Positions 36,115 to 46,204 of a stretch of DNA of 64,000 nt are shown piece after piece (positions within the stretch are counted from its first letter, which is position 1; each line of letters starts with the position of its first letter). The DNA comes from Pseudomonas trivialis (lineage in GTDB: Bacteria > Pseudomonadota > Gammaproteobacteria > Pseudomonadales > Pseudomonadaceae). Under the pieces are notes generated by a model that did not search any database, was not told the DNA's origin, and worked only from the letters and a program-made list of their open reading frames with translations. The position numbers were made by a program, and so were the translations under genes. The stretch covers positions 62,001 through 126,000 of the forward strand of contig NZ_JYLK01000010.1 in assembly GCF_001439805.1 (NCBI RefSeq), written 5' to 3'.

Positions 36115-37536
36115 TTATTCAGCAGCGCGTTTATTGACGAACAACAATTGCTGGCCGGTGAATTCCAGCAGTCCCTCAAGGCCGAACTCGACGCCGAAGC
36201 CGGACATCTTGCTGCCGCCGAACGGCGTGTTCGGCTGGATACGCGCATGGCAGTTGACCCACGCCACGCCGCTTTCCAGGCGGCTGGCCAGGGCCTGCGC
36301 CTGCTCGCTGTCGGGCCCCCAGACCGAGCCTCCAAGGCCCATGTCGCCGGCATTGGCGCGGCGCAGTACGTCTTCCACATCCTCATAAGCGATCAGCGGC
36401 AATACCGGGCCAAACTGCTCTTCGTCCACCAGACGCTGGCCGTCGGTGACGTCCGCGACCAGCGTCGGCGGGTAAAAGAACCCTGGCCGGTCCAGCCGTG
36501 CGCCGCCACACAACACCCGTGCACCCTGGGCGCGCGCATCAGCAACCAGCGCCTGCACCAGCTCCAACTGATCAAGATTCTGCACCGGGCCGAAATTAAC
36601 GCCCGGCTCCAGGCCGTCACCGACCACCTGGCGCTCGGCAATTTGCGTCAGCGCCTCGGCGAACTCTTGGTACTGGGACTGATGCACGTACAGGCGCTTG
36701 AGCGCGGCGCAGGTCTGGCCCATGTTGAGGAAAGCGGCCTGGAAGACCTCTTCGGCCACCTCGTGCACGGGCGTGCCGGGCAACACGATTGCCGCGTCGT
36801 TGCCGCCCAGTTCCAGCGTCAGCCGCTTGAGGTTGGCGGCAGCGCCGCGCATCACGCTCTGGCCGGTGGCGGTGGAGCCGGTGAACACGATCTTCTGGAT
36901 GCCCGGGTGCGCGGTGATCGCGCTGCCGAACCCCTGCTCGCCGGTCACGCAGTTGATGACGCCATGGGGCACGTGCCGCGCGATGATCTCCACCAGGCGC
37001 AGGGTGCTCAACGGCGTCAGGCTCGACGGCTTGCTGATCACGCAGTTGCCCGCGCGCAGCGCCGGCATGATGTGCCACACAGCAATCATGAACGGCCAGT
37101 TCCACGGCGTGATCGACGCCACCACGCCCAGCGGCTTGCGGTGCAGCTCGACGCGCTGGGTCGGGGTCTCTTCCACCAGTTCCACGGCGATTTCCTGACC
37201 GGCGGCGTAGCGCGTCCAGGCGGCGGCGCCCATGACCTCGGAAAACGCCAGTTCCAGCGGTTTGCCCTGCTCCATCACGATCAGCCGGGCGAGTGCGTCG
37301 GCGTCCTGTTCGATGTCATTGGCAATCGCGTTCAAATGCTCGCAACGCCGTTCATGGGCGCTGTGGCGCCAGGTCTTGAACGCGGCCTGGGCGGCGGCCA
37401 CCGCCTCGTCCAGTTGGCCCAGCGAGCCGGCCGGGCATTGCGCGAAGGCGCTGCCGGTGGCCGGATTGATCACGTCGAACTGACCGTTTTCACCGGCAAC
37501 CTGAACACCGTTGATGAGCATCGTGTAAGCGTGCAT
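36115..37536 (-). CDS. Aldehyde dehydrogenase (semialdehyde/aromatic aldehyde type)
   Basis: 473 residues. The Glu motif is LELGGNDAAIVL and the catalytic Cys lies in NMGQTCAALKRLYV. ELGGND is a variant found in several ALDH subgroups. AAAGGAAA lies upstream of the ATG at 37536, so a TTG two codons earlier is not used. It lies between the APC permease (upstream) and the OprD porin (downstream) on the same strand, suggesting a transport-plus-oxidation operon for an amine or amino acid. Confidence 0.88.
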   Translation of the reverse strand: MHAYTMLINGVQVAGENGQFDVINPATGSAFAQCPAGSLGQLDEAVAAAQAAFKTWRHSAHERRCEHLNAIANDIEQDADALARLIVMEQGKPLELAFSEVMGAAAWTRYAAGQEIAVELVEETPTQRVELHRKPLGVVASITPWNWPFMIAVWHIMPALRAGNCVISKPSSLTPLSTLRLVEIIARHVPHGVINCVTGEQGFGSAITAHPGIQKIVFTGSTATGQSVMRGAAANLKRLTLELGGNDAAIVLPGTPVHEVAEEVFQAAFLNMGQTCAALKRLYVHQSQYQEFAEALTQIAERQVVGDGLEPGVNFGPVQNLDQLELVQALVADARAQGARVLCGGARLDRPGFFYPPTLVADVTDGQRLVDEEQFGPVLPLIAYEDVEDVLRRANAGDMGLGGSVWGPDSEQAQALASRLESGVAWVNCHARIQPNTPFGGSKMSGFGVEFGLEGLLEFTGQQLLFVNKRAAE

Positions 37537-37618
37537 GTGCAATTTCCTTTAACGCAGATGAGGCCTGCCGGACACCGGCAGGCGATCAATTCACAGTGAA
37601 GATGGCGCGAGCGCGGCC

Positions 37619-39067
37619 TTAGAGCTTGTGGCTGCCCAGGGCCAGGAAGCGCTGCGGCGCCACCTTGCGCAGGCGCGCGGCGAGGTAAAGGCCGCCCAGC
37701 AGCGCAGCGGGAATCACCGCACACAGGCTGTAGGACAGGAGCTGGCTGGCACCGGTGAGCACATCGAAATGCGCCACCGCCAGCACCAGCACGCAGAGCA
37801 AGGCCACGCACGAAAACACCGGCAAAATGCGCCCGCGCAGCACATTGACCTTGAGCTCCGGATGCCGATGGAAATACACGCAGATGGCCACCGAGGTAAT
37901 CGCCATCAGCAGGATCACGCACAGGGTCGCCAGGTTGGAGAACCAGGCGAACAGTTGCAGGATCGGATCGGCGTCCATTGCGGCAAAGATCAGCACCACC
38001 ACGGCGGCGATCAGGCTCTGCAAGGCCGAGCCCATGTGCGGGCTCTGGTGCACGCGGTGGGTGGTGCCCAACAGGCTGTGCAGCAGGCCGTCACGGCCGA
38101 TGGCATAGAAGTAGCGCGCCGCCGCATTATGGAACGCCAGCAGCCCGGCATAGATGCTGACGATGAACAGCACACGGATGACCTGGGTCAGGTGCGGGCC
38201 GACAAAATGGTCGGACATGCCGTAGATCAGGGTGGTCGGGTCCTGCATGGCTTGCAGCAGCGGCACGATCTTGTCGGCGCCCACGCCCACTATCATCGAC
38301 CACACCGACAGCGTGTAGAACGCGCCGATCAGCAGCACCGAACAGTAGGTGGCAATCGGGATGGTGCGCTTGGGGTCTTTGGCTTCTTCGCCGTAGATGG
38401 TGGTGGCCTCGAAACCGATAAAGGCGGCAAAGCAGAACAGCAGGCCGATGGACGGCGTACCGCTGGTGAAGTGCTGAGGGGTGAACGAGTCGAGATTGAC
38501 ACCGCTGTCACCGCCGGTCTTCAGAATGGCGAAATCGAGGATGAGGATTGCCAGGTACTCGGCAACCACCACCAGCGACAGCACCTTGGCCGACAGGTCG
38601 ATCTTGCGATAGCCGAGAAACGCAATGCTGGCCATCGCCATCAGCGAATAGGACCACCAGGGCAACACCACCCCCGCGACACTCTCCATGGTGCCGCTGA
38701 CCACGCCGCCGAACATGCCATACAGCGCGATCTGCAGAATGTTGTAGGCAAACATCGCCAGCACCGCCGCCGATCCGCCGGCCAGGCCACCCAGGCCACG
38801 GGAGGTGAAGGCATAGAAACCGCCGGCGTTGGTGACGTGGCGCGACATGGTGGTGTAACCCACCGAAAACGCCAGCAGCACCAGCAGCGCCAGAATCAGC
38901 AAGGCCGGTGTGCCGGCGCCGTTGCCCAGCATGATGCCGATGGGAAAGCCACCGGCGATGACACTGAGCGGGCTTGCCGCTGAAATCACGAAGAAAATGA
39001 TAAAGCCGACACCCAGGGCGCCACGCTTGAGCTCCGTGGAGCTGTTGACCGGGAGAGATACGCTCAT
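37619..39067 (-). CDS. APC-superfamily amino acid/amine permease
   Basis: 482 residues with twelve predicted helices. The first reads GVGFIIFFVISAASPLSVIAGG, and the conserved helix 6-loop region contains FIGFEATTIYGEEAKDPKRT, typical of the APC group. It imports an amino acid or amine by proton symport across the inner membrane. It is first in a run with an ALDH and an OprD porin. The 14-mer GCCGATTCGGGATA lies about 200 bp upstream and is shared with the aminotransferase promoter at 44726. Confidence 0.9.
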   Translation of the reverse strand: MSVSLPVNSSTELKRGALGVGFIIFFVISAASPLSVIAGGFPIGIMLGNGAGTPALLILALLVLLAFSVGYTTMSRHVTNAGGFYAFTSRGLGGLAGGSAAVLAMFAYNILQIALYGMFGGVVSGTMESVAGVVLPWWSYSLMAMASIAFLGYRKIDLSAKVLSLVVVAEYLAILILDFAILKTGGDSGVNLDSFTPQHFTSGTPSIGLLFCFAAFIGFEATTIYGEEAKDPKRTIPIATYCSVLLIGAFYTLSVWSMIVGVGADKIVPLLQAMQDPTTLIYGMSDHFVGPHLTQVIRVLFIVSIYAGLLAFHNAAARYFYAIGRDGLLHSLLGTTHRVHQSPHMGSALQSLIAAVVVLIFAAMDADPILQLFAWFSNLATLCVILLMAITSVAICVYFHRHPELKVNVLRGRILPVFSCVALLCVLVLAVAHFDVLTGASQLLSYSLCAVIPAALLGGLYLAARLRKVAPQRFLALGSHKL

Positions 39068-39372
39068 GTTGTTGACCTTATTGTATGAGGCAGTCGCTGT
39101 GGGGTGGCTCCGATCCAGGTGCTATCGGTGCCGGGTAGCGCTTTTATTGTTGGGTTGCACGCTGGTTTCGATGCTATGCCCGGCCGTGAACACCTCGCTA
39201 TCCCAAATCGGTAACATCGCGGCCCGCGCCCCAAAACAGGTCATGGCGCGGCACTCCCCGCCGATTCGGGATAACGGTGCGAACCCTGGGCCGTGCATGC
39301 TAGGGTCAGCCCTCCTTTGCCTGCCTGAACTGGAGTTACCCGTGTTGGCCATTCAATTATCGAGCCCGCCCC
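39068..39372. other. Divergent intergenic region, no gene
   Basis: 305 bp between the APC permease and the MFS efflux gene. Apart from the shared motif at 39199-39273 I see no coding frame, hairpin terminator or repeat. Both neighbours start outward, so their promoters must lie here. Confidence 0.7.
39199..39273. promoter_or_regulatory. Pair of inverted CCGATTCGGGATA-like sites
   Basis: TATCCCAAATCGG (39199-39211) and CCGATTCGGGATA (39261-39273) are inverted copies with one mismatch, 49 bp apart. The 14-mer GCCGATTCGGGATA at 39260 recurs exactly at 44726, in front of the aminotransferase gene. This looks like a regulator-binding site shared by the permease/MFS and aminotransferase/AraC regions. 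Confidence 0.45.
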
Positions 39373-40848
39373 ATGTCGTCTAAGCGTCGCTGGTTGATCC
39401 TGGCAATTATTTCCAGCGCGTTGCTGCTGATCGTCATCGACATGACAGTGTTATACACCGCGCTGCCCACCCTGACCCGCGAGCTCGGCGCCAGCGCCTC
39501 GCAGAAGCTGTGGATCATCAATATCTACGCACTGATCGCCGCCGGTCTGCTGCTGGGCATGGGCACGCTGGGCGATCGCCTGGGGCACAAACGCCTGTTT
39601 ATCGGCGGGCTGAGCGTGTTCGGGGTGTTCTCGCTGATCGCGGCCTTCTCGCCATCGGCCAACGTATTGATCGGCGCCCGGGGTTTTCTGGCGGTCGGCG
39701 CGGCGATGATGATGCCCGCCACCCTGGCGCTGATCCGCCTGACGTTCAACGACGAGCGCGAACAGGCCATGGCGTTTGGCATCTGGGCATCGGTGGCCTC
39801 CGGCGGCGCGGCGCTGGGGCCGGTGGTCGGCGGCCTGCTGCTGGAGCACTTCTGGTGGGGCTCGGTGTTTCTGATCAACGTGCCGATTGTGCTGGTGGCC
39901 TTACTGCTCGGGGTGACGCTGATTCCCGCGCATCCGGGCAATCCCCGGCGCCACTGGGACTGGCTGGGTTCGCTGCAGGTCATGATCGGCTTGATCAGCA
40001 TCGCCTATGCCGTCAAGGAACTGGGCAAACGCTCGCCCTCGTTCGCCGCCATGCTGGTGGCGATACTGCTGGGCACGTTGTTCCTGGTGCTGTTCATCCG
40101 GCGCCAGCGCCGTGCCGCGCAGCCCATGCTTGAGCTGTCGCTGTTCGCCGAGCCACTGTTCAGAAATGCGGTGATCGCGGCGCTCGCCTCGGCCCTGGCG
40201 TTTATCGGCATGGAGCTGGTGTTCAGCCAGCGCCTGCAATTGGTGCTGGGCATGTCGCCGCTGGCGTCGGCGCTGTTCATCCTGCCGTTGCCGCTGGGTT
40301 CCTTCGTTGCCGGGCCGCTGGCCGGCTATTACCTGTCGCGCCTGGGCAGCCGGCGCATGCTGTTCTGGACCCTGCTGCTGTCGGCCGTCGCGATGCTCGC
40401 GTATCTGTTGCTGTGCAACGCGGCGGTGCCGCTGCAGATTGCCAGTCTCGCCCTGCTGGGCATGGCCATGGGCGCGGCCCTGACGGCGGCGTCCAGCACC
40501 ATCATGCTCAGCGTGCCCACCGACCAGGCCGGCATGGCTGCGTCCATCGAGGAAGTCTCGTTTGAACTGGGCGGTGCCGCCGGGGTGACACTGGCGGGCA
40601 GCCTGCTGTCGGCGATGTATGCCTGGTCGACGAGCCTGACGGTTCCACCCAGGCTGGGCCAGAACCCGGTGACGTTCGAGAGCCTGGACGATGCGCTGCT
40701 GGTCGCGGCAACGTTGCCGAGCGACGACGCTGCGCTGCTGACGGGGCTGGCACGCGCGGCGTTCGATACAGGTTTTATTGCCGTGCTGGCGGTGCTGGCA
40801 GCCCTTTTGCTGGTGGCGGCGCTGCTGGTCAGGTTCAGCCGGCGCTGA
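39373..40848 (+). CDS. MFS multidrug efflux transporter (DHA2, SmvA-like)
   Basis: 491 residues with about 14 predicted helices. The first helix and loop read VIDMTVLYTALPTL, followed by motif A-like GDRLGHKRLFIGG, and motif C is GPVVGGLLLEHFWWG. This matches SmvA/EmrB-type drug:proton antiporters, which export cationic dyes and biocides. It stands alone with its own promoter in the divergent region. No clear ribosome site precedes the ATG. Confidence 0.88.
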   Translation: MSSKRRWLILAIISSALLLIVIDMTVLYTALPTLTRELGASASQKLWIINIYALIAAGLLLGMGTLGDRLGHKRLFIGGLSVFGVFSLIAAFSPSANVLIGARGFLAVGAAMMMPATLALIRLTFNDEREQAMAFGIWASVASGGAALGPVVGGLLLEHFWWGSVFLINVPIVLVALLLGVTLIPAHPGNPRRHWDWLGSLQVMIGLISIAYAVKELGKRSPSFAAMLVAILLGTLFLVLFIRRQRRAAQPMLELSLFAEPLFRNAVIAALASALAFIGMELVFSQRLQLVLGMSPLASALFILPLPLGSFVAGPLAGYYLSRLGSRRMLFWTLLLSAVAMLAYLLLCNAAVPLQIASLALLGMAMGAALTAASSTIMLSVPTDQAGMAASIEEVSFELGGAAGVTLAGSLLSAMYAWSTSLTVPPRLGQNPVTFESLDDALLVAATLPSDDAALLTGLARAAFDTGFIAVLAVLAALLLVAALLVRFSRR

Positions 40849-40940
40849 ATCGGCCAATGTAATGACACACCCAATAAGAAGTCAGTGGCCCAGGCCAACT
40901 GATAACGAACCGGCACGCTGTTCACTTGCGAGATCAACCC

Positions 40941-43079
40941 ATGCTCGACGCCCTCTCCATCCGCATGAAAATCATCCTGCTCTCCGGCCTGTGCCTTTTG
41001 GGCGTGATCGGCCTGATCGTCGGCATGAACCTCTACCAGAGCAACCAGAACAACCGCTTGATCAGCACCTCCAGCGGCAGGATGCTGACCGACAGCGGTG
41101 AAAACCTGCTGCAGGCCAAGGCCGCCGAGCAGGCGAGCAACCTGCAGCGGGCCTTCGGCAACAGCCTGCTGCTGATCACCGGCCTCGCCGACCAGACGAC
41201 CCATTTGCGCAGCCTGGCGATGCAGCGCGGGTTGCCGGCCGCAGCCTTGCGTGAGGAACTGAACCGCAGCCTCAACACCACCTTCGAGCACAACCCGCAG
41301 GTGCTGGGGCTGTGGCTGGTGTTCGAGCCGAATGCGCTGGGGGGCGAGGACAGCGAGTTCGTCAACGACGCCGCGCGCGCCTCCAACGAAACCGGACGCT
41401 TCGCCAGCGCCTGGAACCGCGGTGCCGGTGCGGCGGTGAACATCCTGATTCCCGAAACCGACCTGCAGAAAACCGAGCTGAGCATCAGTGGCGCCCCCTA
41501 TAACAGTTGGTACACCTGCCCCCGCGACACGCGGCGCACCTGCCTGATGGCGCCCTACGCCGACACCCAGGCCGGCCAGGTGCAACTGATGACCACCCTG
41601 TCGATGCCGTTGATTGTCGACGGCAAGGTCATCGGCACCCTCGGCGTGGACCTCGCCCTCGGCGCGCTGCAAGCGGCCGCCGGCGAGGCCCAGCGCACGC
41701 TGTTCAACGGTGCGGGCAGCATGCTGATTGTCTCCGACAGCGGCGTGCTTGCCGCCTACAGCAAGGACGCCGGCCAGATCGGCAAACCCGTCACCGCCGC
41801 TCTGGGCGATGCGGGCAAGGCGCTGCTCGCGGCATTGGCGCAAAAACAACCGCAGGTGCTGGCCCAGGATGACTTGATCCGCGCGGTCTACCCGGTCGCG
41901 CCGATCCCGGACGCCGCGCCGTGGGGCGTGGTCATCGACCTGCCCAAACAGGTATTGCTGGCCGACTCGGTGGCGCTGCAGGCGTTGCTCGACCAGACGC
42001 AGACCCGCGACACCCTCATGGCGTCGCTGGTGGCCATCGGCGCCGGGCTGCTGGGTCTGCTGCTGATCTGGCTCACCGCCTCCGGTGTGACGCGCCCGAT
42101 CAACAGCGTCGCGCAGATGCTCAAGGCCATTGCCAGCGGCGACGGCGACCTGACCCAGCGCCTGGATTACCGCAGGAAAGACGAATTGGGCGAACTGGTG
42201 AGCTGGTTCAATCGCTTCCTCGACAAACTGCAACCGACCATCGCGCAGATCAAGCAAAGCATCACCGACGCGCGCGGCACCGCCGACCAGTCTTCCGACA
42301 TCGCGCGGCAGACCAGCGAAGGCATGCAGGTGCAGTTCCGCGAGATCGACCAGTTGGCGACCGCGTCCAATGAGATGAGCGCCACCGCCCATGAAGTCGC
42401 CCACAGCGCGTCGAACGCGGCCCAGGCGGCACGCGGGGCTGACCAGGCGTCCAGGGATGGCATCACGCTGATCGAACGCAGCACCCGCGACATCACCGCC
42501 CTGGCCAGCGAGGTCAGCAAGGCCGTCACCGAGGTCGAAGCGCTGGCGGTCAACAGCGAGCAGATCGGCTCGGTGCTGGAGGTGATCCGCAGCATCGCCG
42601 AACAGACCAACCTGTTGGCCCTGAACGCCGCCATTGAAGCGGCACGCGCCGGGGAAAGCGGTCGTGGGTTTGCGGTGGTGGCCGATGAAGTGCGCAACCT
42701 GGCCAAACGTACCCAGGATTCGGTGGAGGAAATCCGCCTGGTGATCGAGCGCATCCAGAGCGGGACGCGGGGCGTGGTGACCACCATGCATGCCAGCCAG
42801 ACGCTGGCCCAGGACAACGCCGGGCAGATCCATCAGGCCGTGCAGGCTCTGGGCAGGATCAGCGAAGCAGTGACGGTGATCAGTGACATGAACCTGCAAA
42901 TCGCCAGCGCGGCGGAGGAACAGAGCGCGGTGGCCGAGGAGGTCAATCGCAACGTCGCAACCATTCGCGGCGTCACCGAGACCCTGACGGAACAGGCCGC
43001 CGAGTCAGCGCAGATCAGCAGCCAACTCAACGCCCGGGCCAATCAACAGATGAAACTGATGGACCAGTTCCGCGTATAG
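40941..43079 (+). CDS. Methyl-accepting chemotaxis protein with dCache sensor
   Basis: 712 residues: TM1 (about 13-35), a periplasmic double-Cache domain (to about 350), TM2 (about 358-378), HAMP ([20 protein letters not shown]) and a cytoplasmic signalling domain with the tip [21 protein letters not shown] methyl-group pentapeptide tail is absent; the protein ends MKLMDQFRV. Double-Cache receptors usually sense amino acids or organic acids directly. ATG 40941 is chosen over a TTG five codons upstream. The last 66 bp are repeated downstream in a tandem duplication. Confidence 0.9.
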   Translation: MLDALSIRMKIILLSGLCLLGVIGLIVGMNLYQSNQNNRLISTSSGRMLTDSGENLLQAKAAEQASNLQRAFGNSLLLITGLADQTTHLRSLAMQRGLPAAALREELNRSLNTTFEHNPQVLGLWLVFEPNALGGEDSEFVNDAARASNETGRFASAWNRGAGAAVNILIPETDLQKTELSISGAPYNSWYTCPRDTRRTCLMAPYADTQAGQVQLMTTLSMPLIVDGKVIGTLGVDLALGALQAAAGEAQRTLFNGAGSMLIVSDSGVLAAYSKDAGQIGKPVTAALGDAGKALLAALAQKQPQVLAQDDLIRAVYPVAPIPDAAPWGVVIDLPKQVLLADSVALQALLDQTQTRDTLMASLVAIGAGLLGLLLIWLTASGVTRPINSVAQMLKAIASGDGDLTQRLDYRRKDELGELVSWFNRFLDKLQPTIAQIKQSITDARGTADQSSDIARQTSEGMQVQFREIDQLATASNEMSATAHEVAHSASNAAQAARGADQASRDGITLIERSTRDITALASEVSKAVTEVEALAVNSEQIGSVLEVIRSIAEQTNLLALNAAIEAARAGESGRGFAVVADEVRNLAKRTQDSVEEIRLVIERIQSGTRGVVTTMHASQTLAQDNAGQIHQAVQALGRISEAVTVISDMNLQIASAAEEQSAVAEEVNRNVATIRGVTETLTEQAAESAQISSQLNARANQQMKLMDQFRV

Positions 43080-43640
43080 CGACCGCTGCCCCCATGAGGA
43101 AGGCTGTGGCAGTTGGGCTTGTTGTGGCGAGCGGGCTTGCCCCGCGTTGGGGTGCGAAGCGCCCCCAATCAAAGAAAACGCGGAGTACCTGACACTGCGC
43201 AGAGCCTGATCTTGGGGCTGCTGCGCAGCCGAGTGTGGCTGTCTGAAACGTTGGGTTTTAAATCAACACGCTATTTTGTATTTCGCGGCAAAATGGCTGA
43301 GGTATCAGCAGCCAACTCAACGCCCGGGCCAATCAACAGATGAAACTGATGGACCAGTTCCGCGTATAGCGACCGGTGCCCCCATGAGGAAGGCTGTGGC
43401 AGTTGGGCTTGTTGTGGCGAGCGGGCCTGTGGCGAGCGGGCTTGCCCCGCGTTGGGGTGCGAAGCGCCCCCAATCAAAGAAAACGCGGAGTACCTGACAC
43501 TGCGCAGAGCCTGATTTTGGGGCTGCTGCGCAGCCCAACGCGGGGCAAGCCCGCTCGCCACTTCAAGCCCGCTCGCCAAAGGCCCGCTCGCCACAGGAGT
43601 GTGGCTGTCTGAAACGTTGGGTGTTAAATCAACACGCTAT
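43014..43640. repeat. Tandem duplication of a gene-junction segment
   Basis: Unit 1 begins at 43014, inside the chemoreceptor 3' end, and unit 2 at 43304 (offset 290 bp). Both contain the receptor's last 66 bp including the stop codon, then the same spacer, then the end of the convergent AraC gene (AATCAACACGCTATTTTGT). Unit 1 carries only a shortened AraC end (to GGCTGAGG at about 43302) fused directly to unit 2. Unit 2 has a 16-bp extra REP piece and about 70 bp more REP sequence. Both flanking genes remain intact. Confidence 0.88.
43430..43560. repeat. REP inverted pair (27-bp arms)
   Basis: Arms 43430-43456 and 43534-43560 are exact reverse complements (TGGCGAGCGGGCTTGCCCCG type). Partial monomers flank it on both sides (GAGCGGGCC before, CCCGCTCGCC twice after). 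In unit 1 of the duplication only the left arm is present, at 43125-43151. Confidence 0.88.
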
Positions 43641-44595
43641 TTTGTGTTTGAGGAGACGCAGCACGTGAGGTGTGCGACGGCAGCTCGGCGAACAACGCGT
43701 GATATTCAGCGGCGAAATGGCTGAGGTGGTAGAACCCCCATTGCGCTGCCGCATCGCCAATGGAGAACTGCGCGGCGGGCGTGGACATCAGGGTGCGGCG
43801 CACACCGTTGAGCCTGATGGACCGCAAATAATTCAACGGCGTGGTCTCGGCCACCGCGCGAAAGCTGTTCTGCACGGTGCGCCGGCTCACCTGCAGGCGT
43901 TCGCACAGGTCGTTGACGCTGGGCACGTCGAACTGCCCGGTGGTCGCCAGGCGATGGCATTTCTCGACGATAAAACTGCGCGTGGAGCTGGGCGAGCGCT
44001 GTTGCTTGTCGCAGGACGGATCGCTCATCAGTTGCACCAGCTCGTCAAGCAGGGCCTGCTCCAGCAGGCGCGCGTGCGAATCGCTCAGCTCGCCGGCCAT
44101 GGCCTGGGCGAACAGCGCGAGCAATCGGCGCCGCGCGTCGGCGAAGCGCTGGGGGGAAACCCTGATCACCGGCTGACGCAGTAACAGATTGAGGTCACTG
44201 GCCGACGCCGTGTGTGCCAGCGCCTGCTCGAACAACTCGCGCTCGAAGGTGATGGACAGCAATTGCATGCCCATCGGCATATGGAACATGAACTCCTCGC
44301 CGCCGTGCAGGAAGAACAGGCTGCTGTCGTCGACCTCCCGCCCCTGCATGCGCACCGATCCCGGCACATTGATCGGCACCGCAAAGCACATCTTGTTGCG
44401 TGGCGCCACGCCGTGCTGCACCACGCGCTGGTTGATCTGCTCGAGGAAAACGTGGCACCCGGCGGTGGTCAACTGCATCAGCGAACTCTCGGCCGAGCCG
44501 GCGGTGAGCTGGCTGTAGTCCTGGTGCCACTGCTGAATGTTGGCCGCGTGCAGGTGCACATCGTGAAAATGGCTGATGCTTTGATTTCTCATCAT
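43624..44595 (-). CDS. AraC-family regulator (FeaR/EutR-like)
   Basis: 323 residues. The N-terminal ligand domain is followed by the C-terminal double HTH (VNDLCERLQVSRRTVQNSFRAV, then IGDAAAQWGFYHLSHFAAEY). It is a paralogue of the regulator at 24314-25255. GGAGAA lies upstream of ATG 44595; a TTG at 44613 is not favoured. It is divergent from the class III aminotransferase, its likely target, with a perfect palindrome and a shared 14-mer between them. Its 3' end is part of the duplicated junction. Confidence 0.87.
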   Translation of the reverse strand: MMRNQSISHFHDVHLHAANIQQWHQDYSQLTAGSAESSLMQLTTAGCHVFLEQINQRVVQHGVAPRNKMCFAVPINVPGSVRMQGREVDDSSLFFLHGGEEFMFHMPMGMQLLSITFERELFEQALAHTASASDLNLLLRQPVIRVSPQRFADARRRLLALFAQAMAGELSDSHARLLEQALLDELVQLMSDPSCDKQQRSPSSTRSFIVEKCHRLATTGQFDVPSVNDLCERLQVSRRTVQNSFRAVAETTPLNYLRSIRLNGVRRTLMSTPAAQFSIGDAAAQWGFYHLSHFAAEYHALFAELPSHTSRAASPQTQNSVLI

Positions 44596-44661
44596 GCGCG
44601 ATATTCTCCGCAATTTTTTTATTTTAAAGCCAGCTTCGTGCCAGATAGTCTCACAAAGTCC

Positions 44662-44739
44662 AAATATTGCAATATTTCAACATTATTTCGAGCTCACAAA
44701 AAACCGCTGCGCAGCGCGCCGATGTGCCGATTCGGGATA
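44662..44739. promoter_or_regulatory. Divergent promoter region with palindrome and shared 14-mer
   Basis: AAATATTGCAATATTT (44662-44677) is a perfect 16-bp palindrome in an AT-rich tract just upstream of the AraC gene. GCCGATTCGGGATA (44726-44739) is identical to the site at 39260. A degenerate second copy, CCGATGATCGGTATAC, begins at 44760, about three helical turns on, as expected for an AraC-type direct-repeat site in front of the aminotransferase start at 44802. Confidence 0.45.
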
Positions 44740-44801
44740 CCCGCCCCGGGCAGGTCACGCCGATGATCGGTATACCTGAATAGACCTGCCAGAGACCCAT
44801 C

Positions 44802-46178
44802 ATGAGTGAAGCCCAGCTTGAAGCCCTCCACTTCTCCGATGCACCGCGCATCATTTCCGGCGCCCTGCCCGGCCCCAAAACCTGCGAGGCCCTGGCGTTG
44901 TCGGCGCGCACCGAGTCAATGGCGCGCGGCGGCGGACGCATGCCGATCGCCATGGACCGTGCTTTTGGCGCCACCTTCAAGGACCCGGACGGCAACACCT
45001 ATATCGACCTCTCCGCCGGCGTCGGCGTGAGCAGTGTCGGCCGCTGTCACCCCAAAGTGGTGCAGGCGATCCGCGATCAATCCGAAGTGCTGATGCACGC
45101 CCTGGAAATCAACAGCACCCGCCGCACCGAACTGGCGGCCAAGCTCTCCGAGATTGCGCCGGACGGGTTGCGTGGCGACTGCATCACTTTCTTCACCCAG
45201 AGCGGCAGCGATGCACTGGAAGCGGCGATCAAGTTCGCCAAGCGCATCACCGGTCGCCACCAGATCATCGCCTTCCACGGCGGTTACCACGGCGTGTGGA
45301 ACGCCTCGGGCGCGCTCACCACCGGCACCGCCTACCGCAAGGGCTTCGGCGCGCAGATGGGCGGTGTGATTCATGCGCCCTACCCCTACGCCTATCGCTT
45401 CCCGTTCGACACCACGCACAAGAGCGCCGAACAGATCGCCGGCGAGTACGTTGATTACCTCCTGAACACGCCCTACACCGCCGCCGATGACGTGGCGGCG
45501 GTGATCGTCGAGCCGGTGCAGGGCGAAGGCGGCTACGTGCCGCCGTCGCCGGAGTTCTTGCAGATTCTGCGCCAGGCGTGCGACCGCAGCGGCACGCTGT
45601 TGATCGTCGACGAAGTGCAGTCCGGCGCGGGGCGCACCGGCAAGATGTGGGCAGTGGAGCACTCGGCGGTCAAGCCCGACATGCTCACCTTTGGCAAGGG
45701 CATCGGCAGCGACCTGCCGATGGCGGGGTTGATCATGCGTTCGGATCTGGCGGCGCAGATTCCGGATGGGTCGATGCCCAATACCTTCGCGGCGAACTCG
45801 CTGTCGGCGGCGGTGGCGCTGACCAATATCGCCATTCTGCAGGACCCGGAGCTGGATCTGCTGGCGCGCGCGCATACGCTGGGGCTGGAGGCGCAGGAGT
45901 ACATCCGTGGGTTTGGCAGCCGGTTTGTGGGTGAGGTGCGTGGGCGTGGGCTGATGATTGGGATTGAGTTGGTGGAGGATCCGCTGACCAGGGCGCCGCT
46001 GGAACCGCAAAAGATTGGGGCGCTGATGAGGTTTCTGATGAGCCATGGGGTGTTGATGATTCCTTGTGGGCGGTACGGGAATGTGATGCGGGTGATGCCT
46101 TCGTTGACGATTACGCGGGGGTTGTTTTTCAGGGCCCTGGATGTGTTTCGGGAGGCGCTGGGGTCGCTTGAGGAGTGA
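44802..46178 (+). CDS. Class III PLP aminotransferase
   Basis: 458 residues. Lys299 in LTFGKGIGSD binds PLP, with Asp270 in LLIVDEVQSGAGRTG and AFHGGYHGVWNASGALT in the substrate/cofactor region. This is the pattern of diaminobutyrate/4-aminobutyrate-type transaminases, which take an omega-amino group to 2-oxoglutarate or pyruvate. The gene is divergent from the AraC regulator. The ALDH gene 400 bp downstream, after a repeat element, would oxidise the resulting semialdehyde. The last ~100 codons use unusually many GGG/TTG-type codons compared with the start. Confidence 0.88.
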   Translation: MSEAQLEALHFSDAPRIISGALPGPKTCEALALSARTESMARGGGRMPIAMDRAFGATFKDPDGNTYIDLSAGVGVSSVGRCHPKVVQAIRDQSEVLMHALEINSTRRTELAAKLSEIAPDGLRGDCITFFTQSGSDALEAAIKFAKRITGRHQIIAFHGGYHGVWNASGALTTGTAYRKGFGAQMGGVIHAPYPYAYRFPFDTTHKSAEQIAGEYVDYLLNTPYTAADDVAAVIVEPVQGEGGYVPPSPEFLQILRQACDRSGTLLIVDEVQSGAGRTGKMWAVEHSAVKPDMLTFGKGIGSDLPMAGLIMRSDLAAQIPDGSMPNTFAANSLSAAVALTNIAILQDPELDLLARAHTLGLEAQEYIRGFGSRFVGEVRGRGLMIGIELVEDPLTRAPLEPQKIGALMRFLMSHGVLMIPCGRYGNVMRVMPSLTITRGLFFRALDVFREALGSLEE

Positions 46179-46204
46179 GGTTTTGGACGTGACGCGGTTT
46201 GAGA

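Noticed and set aside
40329..42899. 856-codon open frame on the minus strand opposite the MFS and chemoreceptor genes
   Set aside because: It is a high-GC shadow: low-complexity His/Gln/Arg-rich translation, no domain, and it runs across two well-supported genes.
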